DNA of 64,000 nt, taken from positions 26,185 to 90,184 of the forward strand of contig JAURRA010000022.1 of the NCBI GenBank assembly GCA_030835825.1, in the 5' to 3' direction. Below the pieces are notes generated by a model. The model saw only the letters and a program-made list of their open reading frames with translations. It was not told where the DNA came from and did not search any database. The stretch comes from Flavobacteriaceae bacterium (GTDB lineage: Bacteria > Bacteroidota > Bacteroidia > Flavobacteriales > Flavobacteriaceae). This document shows positions 56,236 through 64,000 of this stretch, in pieces (the first letter of the stretch is position 1; each line of letters starts with the position of its first letter). The translations under genes were made by a program, and so were the position numbers.

Positions 56236-58113
56236 TTAACGACCCATATATACCAACAGGACAGAAATGTCATTTGGCGAAACGCCACTGACCCGTGAGG
56301 CCTGAGAGACAGTCCTGGGCTGTATGGCTTTGAGTTTTTCCCGTGCTTCAAAACTCATAGAAGATATTTTGGAGAAATCGAAGTTGTCTGGGATTTTGAT
56401 GCCTTCCAAACGATTAAATTTGTCCGCATTATTTTTCTCCTTTGCAATATAGCCCGCATATTTCAGCTGCACCGTAACCTGTTCCTTAACCTCATCGTCC
56501 GGCTGCGCAGCGGCTAAATAGTTTTTTACAGATTCCAGGCCCACCAAATCCTCGAGCGCGATGTTTGGTCGCGTCAAAACCCGAACTAACTTGTCGGATT
56601 GCTTTACCAAAGCGGATGACTTGGATTCGAGAATTGGATTGATATCTGATGGAGAAACACTAGTTTTTTGAAAAAATGACACAAAACTATCAGTCGCCTT
56701 TTCCTTATTCTCCATTTTTCTAAGGCGATCTTCCTTAGCTAAGCCTATTGCGTAACCCTTTGGGGTCAGTCGAAAATCTGCGTTATCCTGCCTCAGCAAT
56801 GTGCGGTATTCCGCACGTGAGGTAAACATACGGTAGGGCTCTTCGGTGCCTTTGGTTGTCAAGTCGTCTATAAGTACGCCGATATAGGCCTCGTCCCGAT
56901 TGAGAATAAATGGCGCTTCTTGCTTGACAGATCGCGCAGCATTGACGCCCGCCATTAAGCCTTGTGCTGCCGCCTCCTCATAGCCGGTTGTTCCATTAAT
57001 TTGTCCTGCAAAATACAAGCCCTGAATAAGTTTAGTTTCGAGCGTATGCTTGAGTTGGGTTGGGGGGAAATAGTCGTATTCGATGGCATAACCCGGCCTA
57101 AAAAACCTGACATTTTCAAAGCCCTCAACCTTTTTTAAAGCATTAAATTGGACATCCTCAGGGAGCGAGGTTGAAAAGCCGTTGACATACACCTCAACAG
57201 TGCTCCAGCCTTCTGGTTCGACAAATATTTGATGGCGATCCTTGTCAGCAAACCTGTTAATTTTGTCCTCGATAGAGGGGCAGTATCGCGGCCCGACGCT
57301 CTTGATGCGGCCATTAAACATAGGTGATTGGTCAAATCCTTCCCTCAAAAGTTCGTGAACTTCTCTAGAGGTGTAAGTGACATGACACGACCGCTGCTTT
57401 GTCAATGGCTTAGTTTTGTCGCTGTAAGAAAATTTAGAAGGTTTAGTGTCACCTGGTTGTTCTTGCATTTTTGAAAAATCTAAACTCCTTCCATCTACAC
57501 GAGGCGGTGTTCCAGTTTTCATCCTGCCAGAATCAAAACCTAGCGATTCAAGCTGCTCGGTAATGCCTGTAGAGGCGCGCTCACCAGCCCTACCCCCTCC
57601 AAACTGTTTTTCACCAATGTGGATTAAGCCATTTAAGAAGGTCCCGCTTGTAAGCACAACCGTTTTGGATCTCATTTCAACGCCTAGGGACGTCCTGACC
57701 CCGACAAGTTTATCGTTTTCAATCAGCAAACCAGTCACCATATCTTGATAAAAATCTAAGGTGGGCAACAATTCCAACTCGCTCCGCCAAGCTTCAGCAA
57801 AGCGCATTCGATCACTTTGAACCCTAGGACTCCACATAGCAGGACCCTTAGACTTGTTGAGCATTTTAAATTGAATGGCCGACAAGTCACTGACAATGCC
57901 GCTCAATCCTCCAAGCGCGTCAATTTCTCTGACGATCTGCCCCTTGGCGATACCCCCCATAGCCGGGTTGCAGGACATTTGAGCAATATTCTGCAAATTC
58001 ATTGTAATGAGTAGCGTGTTGCAGCCCATGTTGGCAGCAGCTGCTGCTGCCTCACTGCCAGCGTGGCCACCCCCTACAACTATAACATCATATGTTTCTT
58101 TAAACAGTCCCAT
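56236..58113 (-). CDS. mnmG: tRNA uridine-5-carboxymethylaminomethyl modification enzyme MnmG (GidA)
   Basis: FAD enzyme that with MnmE installs cmnm5U at wobble position 34. 625 residues. FAD-binding [12 protein letters not shown] at about 12-23, [21 protein letters not shown], and the C-terminal helical domain with RPNIALEDL and YAGYIAKE. Family length and motifs are complete. The ATG is 3 bases from one parS-like site and the stop 2 bases from the other. The gene's -7 element lies beyond the upstream site. Confidence 0.97.
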   Translation of the reverse strand: MGLFKETYDVIVVGGGHAGSEAAAAAANMGCNTLLITMNLQNIAQMSCNPAMGGIAKGQIVREIDALGGLSGIVSDLSAIQFKMLNKSKGPAMWSPRVQSDRMRFAEAWRSELELLPTLDFYQDMVTGLLIENDKLVGVRTSLGVEMRSKTVVLTSGTFLNGLIHIGEKQFGGGRAGERASTGITEQLESLGFDSGRMKTGTPPRVDGRSLDFSKMQEQPGDTKPSKFSYSDKTKPLTKQRSCHVTYTSREVHELLREGFDQSPMFNGRIKSVGPRYCPSIEDKINRFADKDRHQIFVEPEGWSTVEVYVNGFSTSLPEDVQFNALKKVEGFENVRFFRPGYAIEYDYFPPTQLKHTLETKLIQGLYFAGQINGTTGYEEAAAQGLMAGVNAARSVKQEAPFILNRDEAYIGVLIDDLTTKGTEEPYRMFTSRAEYRTLLRQDNADFRLTPKGYAIGLAKEDRLRKMENKEKATDSFVSFFQKTSVSPSDINPILESKSSALVKQSDKLVRVLTRPNIALEDLVGLESVKNYLAAAQPDDEVKEQVTVQLKYAGYIAKEKNNADKFNRLEGIKIPDNFDFSKISSMSFEAREKLKAIQPRTVSQASRVSGVSPNDISVLLVYMGR

Positions 58114-58116
58114 AAT

Positions 58117-58132
58117 TGTTCCACGTGGAACA
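58117..58132. other. parS: parS-like palindrome in the mnmG leader
   Basis: Second exact copy of TGTTCCACGTGGAACA, between the mnmG -7 element and its ATG, so bound ParB could touch transcription of mnmG. Its RNA copy could also form a short hairpin next to the start codon. Confidence 0.88.
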
Positions 58133-58145
58133 TATAAATTTGCCG

Positions 58146-58153
58146 CAAAGATA
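58146..58153 (-). promoter_or_regulatory. -7 promoter element for mnmG
   Basis: Minus-strand TATCTTTG, full match, 32 bases before the ATG and just past the ybeY stop. A parS-like site lies between it and the start codon. Confidence 0.6.
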
Positions 58154-58155
58154 CA

Positions 58156-58581
58156 TTAGTTTATCAATTCAGCTGGCCGAAGTTCTAATGCTTTGTCCTC
58201 CTTGTGTCTCATGACCATCGCGTCATTGGTACTTTTGTCTTTATAGCCTAAACAGTGAAGCAGGGCGTGTGCCATCACCCTGTGCAGTTCATCTGTCAAG
58301 GAGACTTTGTAAACAGCCGCATTCTCCTCAACCCGGTCTACCGAAATATAGACCTCAGCCTGAATCGATTTGCCCTGAGAATCGTCAAAACAAATTACGT
58401 CAGTATAGGTGTCGTGTTTCAAAAACTGCTGATTTAACTCCAAGAGGTGTGCGTCGCTGCAAAACACGTAGACCAAGCTAACAATCTCAGCACTTTCGCT
58501 TAACGCCACATTTCTTAACCACTCCTTGGATAATTCCGCATTCGGTGTCGGCTCCCCAACTTGATACTCAAATTCAATCAT
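58156..58581 (-). CDS. ybeY: rRNA maturation RNase YbeY
   Basis: Endoribonuclease for 16S 3'-end processing and ribosome quality control. 141 residues. The zinc motif is H-A-L-L-H-C-L-G-Y-K-D: His105 and His109 are present but the third ligand position is Asp115 instead of His. This variation seems common in Flavobacteriales. The upstream DUF4175 gene overlaps its start by 8 bases. ATG is used; a TTG 6 bases upstream also opens the frame. Confidence 0.92.
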   Translation of the reverse strand: MIEFEYQVGEPTPNAELSKEWLRNVALSESAEIVSLVYVFCSDAHLLELNQQFLKHDTYTDVICFDDSQGKSIQAEVYISVDRVEENAAVYKVSLTDELHRVMAHALLHCLGYKDKSTNDAMVMRHKEDKALELRPAELIN

Positions 58582-61500
58582 TGTCAATAATAAAATACTG
58601 GTTAACTTTAGTTGTCATTCTTGGCCGGAGCGGCAGCCTGTCTCTATTCAAGCGCTCAATAGTTGTATTAGCCCCCTTTGTTAATTTAAATGTCTGATTA
58701 TCAGCATTATAAATGCCTGTTCCTGTTGTGGACTCCCTTTGATCATCTTGCCCCTGAACTTGTGCTGCACTTTCGAATTTTAGCAACTCATAAACCAAAT
58801 TTTGCATCCTCATTTTAAGGCCTTCAGACTGGCTGTTTTCTAATATGTCTCGCTCTAAGAGCTCCATGTCATTTAGTAATTTTTGCCCTTGGCCGCCTGA
58901 ACCATTCGCGTCCATTAGTTCTTCCAAAGCTTCTCTTAGGCGTTGCTGTTCCCTGTAAATCTCATAGGTGTCAAGCCCCCCTTGACCTTCGCGACCTTCG
59001 GATCCTTGTGAGCTTTTCCCATTATTTTCACCATTGGCTGGTTTTTGCCCATCCTCGGTCTGGGACTCCTTCTCACCACTCATTCTTTCAGCCAGTTGTT
59101 CTTGACTCATAATAATATCCGGCAATTGCATGTCGCCATCACCTTGGCCAGAATTAGGAGAAAGTTGCATGTTGAGATTGTCCAGCATATCGCTCAATTG
59201 ATCGGCCAGAATGTTTGTAGCATTCATAACAAATTGCTGAGAGGCGGTACCTTCGCTAATCTGACTGTCTGCGAATTGCTCCAAAGCCTTATCAATAAAA
59301 TAATAAATGTTTGCTACTTCAGTGTTAATTCTCTCCGACAACATAGGCTGGCGCAGAGACAGCACAAACAAACTGTCATCTACATGCTTAAAATTACTCT
59401 TAAGGTCTTGTTGGCTCTGCAATAAATTGGCAAAGTCAGAGGATAAGTCCTCCGGAAGCTCAAATTTTGTCATCAGAGATTCCTGATTGAAAGAGAACCT
59501 GAGCAAGTTGTCCAAGATTTGTCTGAGCATGGTCGTGTCCTCAGAAATTTGTTGGCCTCCACCCCCCATTGGTAGCTGATTCATCGTTTGAGACAACTTC
59601 CTCATTCCTGCCGCTGCCTTTGACTGAGGCGTTTTGGCGCTCCGCTCTTGCATCAATTGGTCGAGTGCTGATTGCTGATTCTTTTCGACACTATCTTCGG
59701 TGGCTCGGTCGCGCTTCATATCGAACGGCTTTTTCAAGGCTTTGTTTTCCTTCTCAAGCGCATCCATTTCTCGCTCTAGATCCTCGAAAGATCTGTTAAG
59801 GTCATCTTGTGACTTAGCCGACTGCTCGGAAACCCCGGCCTCTGACAACTCCTCTTGTTGCTCTGCAAGCTGTTCCAAGGATTTTCCAATTTGCGCGGCC
59901 TTTTGTGAAACATAATACCTTTTAGTGAGCTCTAAGACTTGAGCCATGCTTTTTTGCGCATTTTGCTGTTGTTGTGAAAGTTGCTCTAGGCGGTCAGACA
60001 TTTCCAAATCACCTAATTTTTCAGCATACTTCTCAATCTCGTCCCTAAGCTTTTCATTGTTGTCCAACGCGCGCTCTTGCTCCTCAATCCTTTTTTTGAG
60101 CGCCTCGTTCATAGGATCATTAGGCGTATCGGTTTTCTGACTTTCCAAAGACTTTTTGGTCGTCTCGTTAAACGCCTTCATCAGCGCATCCTGCTGCCTT
60201 TGTCTTTCTATTGCTTCTCTTAATTGTTGAGTTTCAGAAAAACTCAATTGCGCCCTTTCTAGTTGCGTGCGTTGCAGATCCTCGAGAGCACTACGATCGG
60301 TCTCTCTTTGTTTTGCGATGGACTCAAGTCCTGTAATCGCTTCGTTTTGGCGACGAACCAATTCATCCCGCATCTCTTCGCTGGTCAAAACACCATATCG
60401 AAACCATTGCGTTCTTGAGGTCTTTCCTCCATTGACACCATCATTATCTGTTGCCGAGAAACGGACTTGGTAGGTTCTGCCCTCTTCAAGGTCCAAGCCT
60501 CCTGGAAATGTCGCCTCAAAGGGAACAACAGAGGCCGACGGAGCCTCAAACTCAACAGCTTCAAGACTATTGTCGTTGTCAATTAATTCATACTCCAATC
60601 TCAAATCAACGACAGCATAATCATCAGACGCCATCCCGACAAATTCCAACTCATTCCAGTTAAGTTTATCCGTTGCCGTTTCCAAGCTAATCTCTGGAAA
60701 AGCATCTCGAACCGCCAGCATATCGAATTGGTAGGTTTCATAGTTTTTTAACTTCTTACTACTTAAAGCAAGTTCGACCGCGGTGTTGTTGTACACCATC
60801 CAGCTGGCAGTGAACAGATCCTGATTACGCACGACTTCAATAGGATCAGAATTGGCATTTATGGTCAAACTATCTGTATGGTCTGCTGTAAGCTTAAGCT
60901 CAATCCTGGTGCCCTCAGGCACAACAAGGTTCTGGAATGACTGTAACTGTTCGTCTGGCCTTTTTACATGAGCAGGATAACGCAGCCTAAGATGGATGTC
61001 TGCTAGTCTAGGAGGCTGGACAACCTTAATATTGAACGGATCTGACTGAACAATTTCGCTCTCGACAATCACCGCCAAGTCCTCAGTGAGGTTTTCGAAA
61101 ACAAACACAAAATTACCATTTCGACTGAGTCGCATTTCATACCGATCTTCTGAAGTGCTGATGAAGACACGATCTGGCAATTGGTCTCCTACCACAGCAA
61201 TGGATAATTGAAAGTCCGTGTAGGCAACGACCTCAAGAGATTCGTTTTCCACAACAAAAACATACGGAGGTGGCGGTTCAAAAGACTCAGAAAAGTTTAC
61301 AACCCTGCCCAAACCAGCAACAAAATTAGGCCAACCACCTAAAGCGACTATCAACAAAAACAAAACCACCGCAGGAAGAAAACTGTAGACCTTTCTATAA
61401 GTGCTTCGCCATGGGATAGCCTGATCAAAATCATATGGCAGTAATTGCTCAACCTTTTGATTGACACTGGCCTCAAGCAAATCAGATTCACTGTCGAACT

Positions 61501-61840
61501 CAGTCAATTGCACCAAATTAACGAGCCTGTCATTCACGCTTTCAGTCCTCTTGCCGATGAGGTTCGCAGCAGCATAAAAAGACATCTTCCCCTTATTGGT
61601 TAGCAGCTTCCAAAAAAAATTGCCTACCAAAATAACCCACGCCGACAGACACAGGAGGCACAAACTTATCACAATTAAGGTCTTAGTGTTGGCGCTAAAC
61701 CACAACATTTCCTCCAACCCAATAACGGCCAAAAGAGAAGCGGCCACCACAGAAAGCACCACAAAACTTCCCCCTATTATTTTACTTAAATAATAGAGCC
61801 TAATAAATCGTCGCAGTTTATGGGCAATAGGTGCAAACAT
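58574..61840 (-). CDS. DUF4175 large membrane protein
   Basis: 1088 residues. Two to three membrane helices near the N-terminus (about residues 15-80 and 150-175), a beta-rich periplasmic region to ~500, then several hundred residues of Gln/Glu/Lys-rich helix and coiled coil, and a low-complexity Gly/Gln/Ser stretch around 930-1000. The family is found in Bacteroidota and some alphaproteobacteria; function unknown. It sits upstream of ybeY and mnmG and shares their strand. A mechanical or scaffold role in the envelope fits the architecture but is inference. Confidence 0.82.
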   Translation of the reverse strand: MFAPIAHKLRRFIRLYYLSKIIGGSFVVLSVVAASLLAVIGLEEMLWFSANTKTLIVISLCLLCLSAWVILVGNFFWKLLTNKGKMSFYAAANLIGKRTESVNDRLVNLVQLTEFDSESDLLEASVNQKVEQLLPYDFDQAIPWRSTYRKVYSFLPAVVLFLLIVALGGWPNFVAGLGRVVNFSESFEPPPPYVFVVENESLEVVAYTDFQLSIAVVGDQLPDRVFISTSEDRYEMRLSRNGNFVFVFENLTEDLAVIVESEIVQSDPFNIKVVQPPRLADIHLRLRYPAHVKRPDEQLQSFQNLVVPEGTRIELKLTADHTDSLTINANSDPIEVVRNQDLFTASWMVYNNTAVELALSSKKLKNYETYQFDMLAVRDAFPEISLETATDKLNWNELEFVGMASDDYAVVDLRLEYELIDNDNSLEAVEFEAPSASVVPFEATFPGGLDLEEGRTYQVRFSATDNDGVNGGKTSRTQWFRYGVLTSEEMRDELVRRQNEAITGLESIAKQRETDRSALEDLQRTQLERAQLSFSETQQLREAIERQRQQDALMKAFNETTKKSLESQKTDTPNDPMNEALKKRIEEQERALDNNEKLRDEIEKYAEKLGDLEMSDRLEQLSQQQQNAQKSMAQVLELTKRYYVSQKAAQIGKSLEQLAEQQEELSEAGVSEQSAKSQDDLNRSFEDLEREMDALEKENKALKKPFDMKRDRATEDSVEKNQQSALDQLMQERSAKTPQSKAAAGMRKLSQTMNQLPMGGGGQQISEDTTMLRQILDNLLRFSFNQESLMTKFELPEDLSSDFANLLQSQQDLKSNFKHVDDSLFVLSLRQPMLSERINTEVANIYYFIDKALEQFADSQISEGTASQQFVMNATNILADQLSDMLDNLNMQLSPNSGQGDGDMQLPDIIMSQEQLAERMSGEKESQTEDGQKPANGENNGKSSQGSEGREGQGGLDTYEIYREQQRLREALEELMDANGSGGQGQKLLNDMELLERDILENSQSEGLKMRMQNLVYELLKFESAAQVQGQDDQRESTTGTGIYNADNQTFKLTKGANTTIERLNRDRLPLRPRMTTKVNQYFIIDND

Positions 61841-61927
61841 GGAAAAAGTTGATTCAAGGGTAAAATTACAATATTTAAGTGTAGAAAGTATAGATCAAAA
61901 TGCAAGCCAGATTATAGCATTAGATGT

Positions 61928-61935
61928 TATCTTTG
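61928..61935 (+). promoter_or_regulatory. -7 promoter element for gltX
   Basis: TATCTTTG, full match, 17 bases before the chosen gltX ATG. It lies inside the longer open frame and so supports the later start. Confidence 0.55.
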
Positions 61936-61952
61936 CCCAAAATCATTCGGCA

Positions 61953-63455
61953 ATGAAAGATCAAGTTCGTGTACGCTTCGCCCCCAGTCCAACAGGACCT
62001 CTCCATGTCGGTGGGCTAAGAACCGCACTGTTCAATTACTTATTCACCAAACAACACGGTGGTGCATTCATATTGCGCATTGAAGACACTGATCAAAAGA
62101 GATATGTGGCTGGTGCTGAAGATTATATCATAAAGGCTTTGGATTGGTGCCATATTCCCGCTGACGAAAGCCCAACAAATCCGGGCGCCTATGGCCCGTA
62201 TCGGCAAAGCGAAAGGCAAGACATCTATACAGCGTGGGCTCATAAATTAGTGCAACAAGGAAGCGCCTACTATGCTTTTGACAGCAACGTAGAACTAGAG
62301 GCCCTAAGGAAGGAGCGAGAAACAAACGGGCAAACCTTTGTTTACAATTTCAACAACAGAGCAACACTGACCAACGGCCTAAACATGTCAGAAGCATCAG
62401 TTCAGCAAAGAATAAATTCGGGAGACGCATATGTGATTCGATTCAAAGCTCCTCACAACAGGCTACTAAAGCTTCAAGATCAGATTCGCGGCACAGTATC
62501 TATAGACTGCAACACGCTTGACGATAAAATATTATACAAAAGCGATGGCATGCCTACCTACCATTTGGCGAATGTTATTGACGATCATTTAATGAAAATA
62601 ACTCATGTAATACGAGGTGAAGAGTGGCTCCCATCTTTGGCCTTACATGTTTTATTATACGAAGCCTTTGGCTGGAATCCGCCAGAGTTTGCACATTTAC
62701 CCCTCATTCTTAAGCCCTCAGGAAATGGAAAGTTGAGCAAACGCGATGGCGACAAGTTGGGTTTTCCTGTATTTCCAATAGACTGGGAGGGAGAGATCCC
62801 CGTCAAAGGATTCAAAGGAGCGGGTTATTTACCAGAAGCGCTCATCAATTTTTTAGGCCTCCTTGGCTGGAATCCCGGAACGGAACAAGAGTTGTTTAGC
62901 TTAACAGAAATGACAAAAGCCTTTTCTCTGAGTAGCGTCAACAAAGGCGGGGCGCGATTTGACATAGAAAAATTAAATTGGTTTAATCAGCAGTATTTGG
63001 CAAAAATGGCTCCAAGTCAACTCGCTCCAATTTTAAAAAAAAGTTTTCCTTTTTTGAACAATTTTCCTGAAAGCCAGTTGAACAAGGTCGTTGCATTAAC
63101 CCAAGATCGTCTTGTCTTTATTGATGACTTTTGGTCGGCCTCGGGCTATTTCTTCAAAGCGCCTAACTCGTTTGACGAAAAGGCGCTAAAGCGCATTGCG
63201 AGGGCGGAAACATCATCCCTGATAGATAGGATCATAGCAGTCTTAAGCACTTACGACGAAACCGCCTCAACAACACTTCAAGAATATATCAAAAATTGGA
63301 TCTCATCGAATAATATTGGATTTGGCGCGGTAATGCAACCTCTAAGGCTTGCTTTGGTAGGCGACCTCAAAGGCCCTGATGTTTTTGACATTATCACAAT
63401 TTTAGGCAGAAAAGAAGCGTGTCAAAGGATGGCGTTTCTTCAGTCCAAGCTTTAA
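61953..63455 (+). CDS. gltX: Glutamyl-tRNA synthetase
   Basis: Class I synthetase charging tRNA-Glu (and possibly tRNA-Gln). 500 residues with RFAPSPTGPLHVGGLRTALF, which includes the HIGH motif, and the KMSKS-equivalent KLSKRDGDK. The longer frame would add 38 residues with no family counterpart and would have its -7 element internal, so MKDQVRV is the start. No gatCAB is in the window. Confidence 0.95.
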   Translation: MKDQVRVRFAPSPTGPLHVGGLRTALFNYLFTKQHGGAFILRIEDTDQKRYVAGAEDYIIKALDWCHIPADESPTNPGAYGPYRQSERQDIYTAWAHKLVQQGSAYYAFDSNVELEALRKERETNGQTFVYNFNNRATLTNGLNMSEASVQQRINSGDAYVIRFKAPHNRLLKLQDQIRGTVSIDCNTLDDKILYKSDGMPTYHLANVIDDHLMKITHVIRGEEWLPSLALHVLLYEAFGWNPPEFAHLPLILKPSGNGKLSKRDGDKLGFPVFPIDWEGEIPVKGFKGAGYLPEALINFLGLLGWNPGTEQELFSLTEMTKAFSLSSVNKGGARFDIEKLNWFNQQYLAKMAPSQLAPILKKSFPFLNNFPESQLNKVVALTQDRLVFIDDFWSASGYFFKAPNSFDEKALKRIARAETSSLIDRIIAVLSTYDETASTTLQEYIKNWISSNNIGFGAVMQPLRLALVGDLKGPDVFDIITILGRKEACQRMAFLQSKL

Positions 63456-63523
63456 TAGTCCGAATTTATTCTTTAAAAAATATTTATTACCTTTCGAACT
63501 AAACACTTAAAACCATAAATATC

Positions 63524-64000
63524 ATGCCCTCGTTTATCCTGATCATTGTTTATTCGCTACTTGGCTTGACCGCCTTGTTTTCGACTTTCTTTACCGTGAA
63601 ACAGCAAACTGCTGCAATTATCGAAAGGTTTGGAAAATTTCAATCTATTAGACAATCTGGTTTACAGCTCAAAATTCCTCTAATTGATCGGATTTCAGGA
63701 AGACTAAGCCTTAAAATACAACAGCTTGATGTTATTATTGAAACCAAAACACTAGACGACGTTTTTGTTCGACTCAAGGTATCGGTACAGTATAAAGTAA
63801 TTCGCGCTAAAGTTTATGAAGCCTATTATAAATTAGACTATCCACACGAACAAATCACATCATATGTTTTTGATGTTGTTAGGGCGGAAGTTCCAAAAAT
63901 GAAACTAGACGATGTCTTTGTCAAAAAAGACGACATCGCCATTGCTGTTAAAGCTGAATTGAACGATGCTATGTCTGATTATGGCTACGACATCATTAAA
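63524..64000 (+). CDS. SPFH/band 7 family protein (3' end beyond window)
   Basis: First 159 codons of a stomatin/prohibitin-like membrane protein: an N-terminal hydrophobic segment (about residues 3-22), then the SPFH core with VKQQTAAIIERFGKF, a LDDVFVRLKVSVQYKV strand and ELNDAMSDYGYDI. Such proteins form microdomain scaffolds or regulate membrane proteases. The frame is open to the right edge. No strong -7 element is seen; TACCTTTC just upstream is a one-mismatch match. Confidence 0.88.
   Translation, partial: MPSFILIIVYSLLGLTALFSTFFTVKQQTAAIIERFGKFQSIRQSGLQLKIPLIDRISGRLSLKIQQLDVIIETKTLDDVFVRLKVSVQYKVIRAKVYEAYYKLDYPHEQITSYVFDVVRAEVPKMKLDDVFVKKDDIAIAVKAELNDAMSDYGYDIIK

Noticed and set aside
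59045..59425. 126-codon open frame opposite DUF4175
   Set aside because: His/Leu-rich shadow of the Gln/Asn-rich coding strand.
1..64000. CRISPR arrays, insertion sequences, prophage, tRNA or rRNA genes
   Set aside because: No regularly spaced repeats, transposase frames with inverted ends, phage structural genes or cloverleaf sequences were found on reading through; intergenic space is too small for most of them.

Overview
The window is a stretch of ordinary core chromosome from a member of the Bacteroidota, most likely order Flavobacteriales. The taxonomic signs are: gliding/T9SS-associated genes (gldH, sprE/porW-like); lineage-typical families (DUF4292, DUF4175, DUF4254, DUF4837, DUF5687, DUF6341); an F-type ATPase cluster without the beta and epsilon genes; and promoters with the Bacteroidota -7 element TAnnTTTG upstream of many genes. 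Coding density is very high. I see no insertion sequence, prophage, CRISPR array, rRNA or tRNA.

Layout. 1-8.4 kb: typA (cut by the left edge), scoAB, a class A PBP, gldH, ricT-like and trhO on the minus strand. 8.5-14.5 kb: recA with an in-frame TGA, plsC, trpS, dprA, an HU/SPOR membrane protein, an acyl-CoA thioesterase and a decayed small ORF. 14.5-20 kb: minus-strand envelope operon (lipoprotein, flippase, dut, TPR, DUF4292, EnvC-like). 20-29.4 kb: minus-strand sprE, bactofilin, atpZ, a small membrane protein, a lipoprotein, then atpB-E-F-H-A-G. 29.5-37 kb: prolyl oligopeptidase, an ABC exporter pair, a ferredoxin reductase, a GT9 transferase, DUF4254 and DUF6341. 37-48.5 kb: an exopolysaccharide operon (Wzz-like, RmlD-like, two Wzy/WaaL-like proteins, two GT4 transferases, UDP-glucose dehydrogenase, UDP-xylose synthase, initiating sugar transferase) ending in purD. 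48.5-64 kb: GH3-like, an M23 peptidase, tatA, DUF4837, pgk, holB, an OmpH-like lipoprotein, a methyltransferase, mnmG, ybeY, DUF4175, gltX and an SPFH protein cut by the right edge.

How the genes fit together. Much of the window builds the cell envelope: peptidoglycan synthesis and remodelling (PBP1A, EnvC-like, M23, SPOR, bactofilin), export (SprE, GldH, TatA, ABC exporter, OmpH) and surface polysaccharide. The UDP-Glc to UDP-GlcA to UDP-Xyl enzymes suggest a uronic-acid- or xylose-containing polymer. The rest is housekeeping.

The most notable signals are non-coding or lesions. Two perfect 16-bp parS-like palindromes bracket mnmG almost to the base. recA, otherwise complete, is interrupted by one TGA. 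A 15-bp perfect hairpin sits between atpE and atpF. Three -7 elements lie only 4-5 bases from the start codon and imply leaderless transcripts. I found no convincing undescribed multi-gene defence or mobile system.
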